The position numbers were made by a program, and so were the translations under genes. A stretch of 64,000 bases of DNA from Larix kaempferi. Its lineage: Eukaryota; Streptophyta; Pinopsida; Pinales; Pinaceae. The stretch covers positions 34,495,001 to 34,559,000 of the forward strand of contig BSBM01000372.1 of NCBI GenBank assembly GCA_027924585.1, read 5' to 3'. Shown here one piece after another: positions 58,531-64,000 of the stretch (positions are counted from its first letter, which is position 1; every line of letters starts with the position of its first letter). A model generated the notes under the pieces. The model was given only the letters and a program-made list of their open reading frames with translations, was not told the DNA's origin and did not search any database.

Positions 58531-58580
58531 TGCAACTTATTCTCAAATGTATGATATTAATAAACAGGTTCAAGGACAAT

Positions 58581-58592
58581 GCTCTGATACCA
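58581..58592 (-). other. Primer binding site, initiator Met tRNA
   Basis: TGGTATCAGAGC on the minus strand, one base after the 5' LTR end. Confidence 0.9.
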
Positions 58593-58593
58593 C

Positions 58594-60906
58594 TATAATG
58601 TCCCCAATTTGAAAATTTTCCCAATTTAGTCAATTTTCGAAACTTAGACTAGTGAAGCCCCAAACTGTCCCAAATGATCCCAAATATTTTCAAATGATGT
58701 ATGGAGTAGATTGAGGTGTATTTGGACACACTAAATCATCTATTATATGATTTTACACTTTCTAAATACTTCAGCAACTTGCATTTACAATTAGAGAATG
58801 AAAGGAAGAATTAATAGGACAATCGATGTTGAAACCCACAAGGGTAGATGGATCCAAAAGAATCCTAAGGATTTAGGATTGGGAATGAGAGTGTTTGAAA
58901 TGTATTGAGACATAAAAATTAATCTGATGGATGCTTAGACACTCTCAAAATACTTCTGCAACATTCATTTAAGTTCAAGAGAAAATAGGGAAATTTACTA
59001 GTAATTTCGAGGTTCAAACCCCCAAGGGTAGATGACATAAATGGATTCCCCAATACAGTAAAACCCTCCAAAATTTTAGAAAAAAGACATGCTCTAGTTA
59101 TATTACTTCAATGGGAACCCAAATGCATCATTAATTAGTTCCTAAAGGCTACTGCAACTCCCATAAATCAGAGGTTTGTAGACATGCTTTCACATAGGGG
59201 GAAATGATAGAAAAACTCCACAACTTGCTATGAATTTTGGGATAATTGTTCCAATGACTTGTATAATGTTTATGAAATTTGTTCAGTACATTAATGGCTC
59301 TCCATATAGCAATAAAATCATAGATATTTACTGATACAAATCGAAATCAAACAACTTCAAGCTCTCTCAACAAGATATATGGGAAAATGGCTCGAATCTC
59401 TTCCTTAAATTGAATATCACTTGAAATACATAATGTTTCTATATGTGGCTCTCATTATATTATTATTACAGATATATATATCATCCAACATGTCCATGAA
59501 GTCTAAATAGTAGTACTTCACTAACTATGTGCAACAACAAGTGTGCTATGCAAAAGCTATGGGGGAAAATGTCACCATTCATGAATAGTTTGGCATTTTT
59601 ACATGGTTTTACTTGGATATTCACCTGAGGTTCATATTATCATAAAATAAAGATTTAATACATCATATTAAAAATAAATTGACCACTAAGAGCTCCCCAA
59701 AGAGATCAGCATATCACCAAGTGCGCCCTTCGTCCAAGAGCCAAAATATAGAGAGAAAATTGGAAGAGATGTGGGAGCAAGTTGAATAAGAGAAGATAAT
59801 GAGAATCCATATAGATTAAACCTACAACAAATGAATCCATTAGCTCCAAATGAAAGTTCTGAATGGCCTCTCCAATTTCCAATTAGGATGGGAATCTTTC
59901 ACCCTCGAAATTGGTACTAAGGCAAGTAGAGTAAACACTCCACTATCATGGACAAGCTATGCTCTCCAATTTGCAAAATGATAAATGATAAAAATTTGCT
60001 TTCCTTTTTTTTATTGTCTTTTATAAACTTATAAAGTCCTCCATGGTTCTAATTCCTTCCAAAATCCCCATTCCAACTCAATTTGGGAAGATATTCCAAT
60101 GTGTGCCACTTGTCCAACAATCCCTAGTCTCCATCTTCCCTCAATTCGAATGGGGAAGCTTCTTGGCTGCCATAACTCCCTTTTTCTCCCTCTTGGAGGC
60201 TAGTTTTATTCCTGACATGTCATATATGTCATATGTCAGCAATCAGGTCTTAAATTTGTCATAAGTGTCATAGAATCTTCATCATTAATGTTGTCATAGG
60301 AGTTAGGGAATCTAGATCCAAGTGTCACCATTCTTCTAAGATGCCTCTTCCTCTTCCATCAGAGTTTTTCTTACACTCCAATTCGACCGTACACGATTCA
60401 TGCCATGAATAATACCTCTTCAACTCCCCCAAGTATGTTACCCTTCATCTTGAACTCGAATTGGTGAGAGAATAATGCCAAGTGTAGTGGGGAATCTTGC
60501 CACATGTGGGTCCCACAACCTCTTATGTGCCCTCATGATAAAATTCCACCTTATTTTATTTTTATTATAATTTGTTTGACCCACTTAATGTGAATTTGTA
60601 AGTCTAAGGTCATTTTGCATCTTGTAGCTCCCTTATTCCAACTTTTAATGCTTCCATCCCCAACCTAGGGAACTAGTAATTTTCCTTCATGATAGTTCAT
60701 TTGGATGGGTATATTACAAAATTTGAATTTGAAATTTCTCTTAATGTGACCCACCTTGTTCATTTGGATCTAATTTTACATTATTACTAACTTGGACATC
60801 ATTCTTGGCAATTATTTTACCCTTAGCGTCAATTTGAAAAGCTATCATGAGTATGGCCAAGGGGCTTAGGCCATTTTGACCCAATGAAAAATTTGGGGAC
60901 ATGACA
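58594..60906 (-). repeat. 5' LTR of the minus-strand element
   Basis: 2313 bp. Begins TGTCATGTCCCC on the minus strand at 60906. Confidence 0.9.
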
Positions 60907-60911
60907 ATGGG

Positions 60912-61603
60912 TGATCATGTATTAATGCTCAACCAATTTCAATTTACAAAAAATTTCTCAGTTTATTACTAGTCAGATCCTGATCATGAATGGATGCTCC
61001 ACCACTCCTATCACATAATTGCGCCACCCTTTTCTTAAATAAGTAGAAATTAAAAACGAATTTACTTGCAGGTTTCACTCCTGGAATACATTGGTTATTG
61101 AATGTGATTTAGAGTTTTAAGACTCTTGAACCCACCTTTGTAGTTGCCTAAATCATGTTGAACCTGCGATAACTCTTTTTTTTGCTGGAAAACATCTCGA
61201 TTTTCCAATAAATTGTCCCCGTTAAATTTTTTTGGCCACATAGTTTTGCGATTAGTTGACTCACTCACTGTCTTCACATTAAAAAAAATTATTTCCTCAA
61301 CCATGTGGAGAATTTTAACCAATCAAAAAAAGAATCTTTTGACAAAGAAATCATCTTAAAAGCATCTTTTGGCATTATTCATAATCAAATACGATACATG
61401 CTAGTTATGGATAGAATGTTATGATTGATTGATCCAAAAAGTTGAATGAGTCGATGGATTTTCTGAGTCAATGGATCGACTAATTCGATGGATTGATTGA
61501 TATGTAGGGTCGAATTAGTTGATGTGACTGAGATCCGACCAAGTAGATGACTGGGACTAGGAACTAGTTGATGGCGCTATTTGAGCCTTGGGATGGATTG
61601 AAA
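60912..61603. other. Spacer, no gene
   Basis: Contains a GATTGATTGA/TGATCGAC-rich stretch (61420-61560). No LTR for the adjacent gypsy remnant could be found here. Confidence 0.5.
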
Positions 61604-63510
61604 TTACCCCCCTTGAGTGGAAATGGTCACCATTTCCTTCTTAAGCGGATAAGGAAATTTGTCCTCCAATTCAATGAGAGAATACCACTTTCCTTGATAT
61701 GGAAGTTGTCTTGCTTTGGCCACCTGAAATAAGGGAATTGTTTGCATCCTTGTGTGGTGTGTGTGTTGTCCGATGATGGTGTCGATGAAAAGGGTATCTT
61801 GAACATATGGATGGATGTAATCTAGATATGTCGGATGTAAATTGATTTGTTCCAACAGTGGTGGAAAATACGGTCGAAGCAAGTCCACGTTGAATATTGG
61901 ATGCAAACCTAGGTATGGTGGAATGATGAGCTTAAAAACATTTTCCCCAATTTTCTCAAGAATGGTGTAAGTACCATATTGTATAGGATTCCCCTTCCTA
62001 TTCGGGCCACTGAAAATTTCTTTCTTGAGATGCATCCAGACCTGATCTCCAATTTTGAATGAATGAGGAATATTATTCTTTTCATGTCATACCTTGGCTT
62101 TCTCACTAGCTCACTACAACATATCCTATGCTTGTTTCTGAATTTCAAAAACCCTACCCTTGAACTTGAGTGCTTTTTCAAATTCTCGTTGTTCATGATC
62201 TGTGTTGATCATACTAGTTGGTCTACTCAATAAGTCAATAGGCGTCGAGGGATGAAATCCATAACATACTTCAAATGATCTATTACCCGTTGAACTATGA
62301 TGTGCTTGATTATAGATATGTTGGATGTACACGAGACTTTTCATCCCATGTTCTGTGATGCTTGTGGTTGTACATGCATAGCAAATGTACCACCATGTGA
62401 TTCACAATTTCCATTTTTCCATTGGTGTGATGATGAAACATGGTGGACATAGATAGTTTTGTGTCAAGCTACTACTAGAGTGTTTTCTAAAAACTTATAA
62501 AAAATCTAGAATCTTTGTTCGAGATGATTGTAGTCGGTAAGCCATAGTGTTTCCAAACATGCTCAAAGAAGAGCTAAGTAGACTGTTGTGTTATTGTAGT
62601 CTTCTTGCAAGGAATGAGGATAGCCATTTTAGAGAATATGTCAACCACTAGTAGGATTGCATCATGATGGTGTTTGGTGACATGATATGCAATCAAGTAG
62701 TCAAAGGAAATGGATTCCCATGGTCAACTTGGAATGGGAAAGGGTGTATACAAACCCTATCCTCAATTTAGTGGCTTGGTGATGACACAAACCATGCATG
62801 AATTGATATACTTGTCAACATCCATCTTGAGTGAAAGACAATATAAATAATTCTGGAGTACTGTGAGAGTCTTTGCTACTCCAAAATGTATTGTTATTTT
62901 GTTTTAGTGTGCATCCAAAATGAGCTTATGTCTGTGCTCACCTAGAGGTACAAAAAGTTGTCTGAGGTTGTAAATAAATTTTTCCTTCAAGTGGTAGTCA
63001 AGGGAAATTGAATGGCATGTATGGAGTGGTCGATACACTAAGGAGGATTAAATGTCTTCTTTATACAATTGAGGCTAAGTAATGGTCTCATAACCATGCA
63101 TACTTAACACTATAAAAAGTGAAGTGATTGGTGGTCAGCTAAGGCAATCAACTGCAGCTTTGGATTTTCCTTTTCGATGCTTAAGTACCAACAAAAATTG
63201 TTATAGGTAACTAATCCACTCTAGTTGTCTCATTGTATGTAACTTAGACTATGACAGAGCTAACTATAAAGGCTTATGGTCCATATGAATTCCTATTTCT
63301 TTGCCTAGAATGTAGTGTCTCCATTGCTTAAGTGCTTGTACAATGGCATACAATTCCCTTTCATAAGTAGAATACTTTCAAATAGTATCACTGAATTTGT
63401 TTTAATGGAATTCCACTGGATGACCTGCTTGAGTGATCACATCACCTATGGCACATGGCATAGTTTGATGTTGGTCTCAATTTCAAATGGACAATGCAAA
63501 TCTAGATAAA
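61604..63510 (-). pseudogene. pol: Ty3/gypsy RNase H-integrase remnant
   Basis: Minus strand, decayed with many stops and frame changes. RNase H: PFEIETN (about 63490), QAGHPVEFH, KYSTYERELYAIVQALKQWRHY, GKEIGIHMDHKPL. Integrase: zinc region ending SCMVCVITKPL, then WESISFDYL (first catalytic Asp), LPTTIISNKDSRFF where the second Asp is Asn, then SLVYIQHIYNQAHHSSTGNRSFEVCYGFHPSTPIDLL. C-terminus 62035-61604: MHLKKEIFSGPNRKGNPIQYG, ILEKIGENVFKLIIP, HPIFNVDLLRPYFP. This is another gypsy branch than Gypsy I/II (the integrase tail differs), chromovirus-like, though no chromodomain is evident. RT and LTRs are not in the window; the similarity ends at about 63510. Confidence 0.85.
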
Positions 63511-63518
63511 AAAATGAC

Positions 63519-63760
63519 CTTATACTTAAAAATGGATTTATGGGATACACCCAAAAAAATGTATACTATATACATATCATCGAAACAATTGGGCTCATTA
63601 CACATATATACTTATATCCTTCACTAGATACATAAAAAATGGCCTTATGGGATACACCAAATAACAATGTATACTATAAACATATCATCAACAAAATTGG
63701 GCTCATAACACATATATACTTATATCATTCACTCTTATAGAGGAGTATCTATGACAAGGA
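63519..63760 (+). repeat. Tandem duplication, ~118 bp x 2
   Basis: TTATGGGATACACC, AATGTATACTAT, ACATATCATC and TTGGGCTCAT.ACACATATATACTTATATC occur twice, at 63538 and 63653. They abut the end of the gypsy remnant. Confidence 0.8.
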
Positions 63761-64000
63761 ATGTTGCATCCCCTATTGATGGTCTGAATGCCCATGTTGC
63801 TCCTCATGCATCTCCTAGATCCCATAACACCTATCCAACCATGGTTTCATGACTCTAGATGATCCAATGCCACCCAACACCTACACCTTCTAGAAGCACA
63901 ACACAAGTTGCATAGTGCCAATCATCTATGTATGGCCACTTTTGGTCCTAACACCCTCTAGCAACACATCAAAATGAGTTGACAACTCTACCACCACCTA
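63761..64000. other. Right window edge, no gene seen
   Basis: No recognisable frame, repeat or terminal sequence in this stretch. Confidence 0.5.

Larger units (their letters stand above)
53356..60906 (-). mobile_element. Non-autonomous LTR retrotransposon with 2.3-kb LTRs
   Basis: TSD ATGGG at 53351-53355 and 60907-60911. LTRs are 53356-55651 and 58594-60906. On the minus strand they start TGTCATGTCCCC and end GGGGACATT plus two or three diverged bases (canonical CATTACA is seen in the related solo LTR). Primer site TGGTATCAGAGC at 58592-58581 and a strong polypurine tract next to the 3' LTR fix the orientation. The interior is only 2.9 kb and encodes no recognisable gag knuckle, protease, RT or integrase, but two unknown reading frames. 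Hand comparison of about 375 LTR bases gave 19 differences (about 5%). Confidence 0.9.

Overview
The window looks like intergenic DNA from a large, repeat-rich plant nuclear genome. The evidence is nested LTR retrotransposons of plant type, a Ty3/gypsy element with a second RNase H domain, a Ty1/copia element primed by initiator-Met tRNA, and GT-AG introns. A gymnosperm or another big-genome seed plant is plausible, but the species cannot be fixed from the sequence. I see no intact host gene, tRNA, rRNA or CRISPR array. Almost every coding region carries stop codons or frameshifts.

Layout. 1-677: 3' end of a LINE pol on the minus strand. 1250-2035: diverged tandem repeats. 2098-3340: decayed gene of unknown function (+). 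3325-4262: short stretch of a ~420-bp satellite. 4680-5560 and 16048-17667: one coiled-coil gene (+), split by Gypsy I (5566-16042; TSD TAGTC), a deleted Ty3/gypsy element that keeps gag-protease but has lost RT-RNase H-integrase. 18335-22475: multi-exon transposase-like pseudogene on the minus strand, converging on the coiled-coil gene. 22483-23508: hAT-like MITE with an 8-bp TSD. 23735-26930: large array of the ~420-bp satellite.

27131-52609: Gypsy II (TSD AGCGC), a Tat-type Ty3/gypsy element with gag-pro, RT, RNase H, integrase, a second RNase H after integrase and a spliced antisense gene. It is split by a Ty1/copia element (34561-44084; TSD GTGGA), which itself carries a solo LTR (41032-43053; TSD CGTAA). 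Nesting is therefore three deep. 53356-60906: a minus-strand LTR element (TSD ATGGG) from the solo-LTR family, with a Met-tRNA primer site and a polypurine tract but no recognisable pol, carrying two unknown reading frames. 61604-63510: RNase H-integrase remnant of another Ty3/gypsy element (minus).

The most unusual signal is non-coding. The 3' untranslated regions of Gypsy I and Gypsy II both contain a module of consecutive H-type pseudoknots. The stems differ in sequence between copies but keep pairing, which is covariation expected of a functional RNA.
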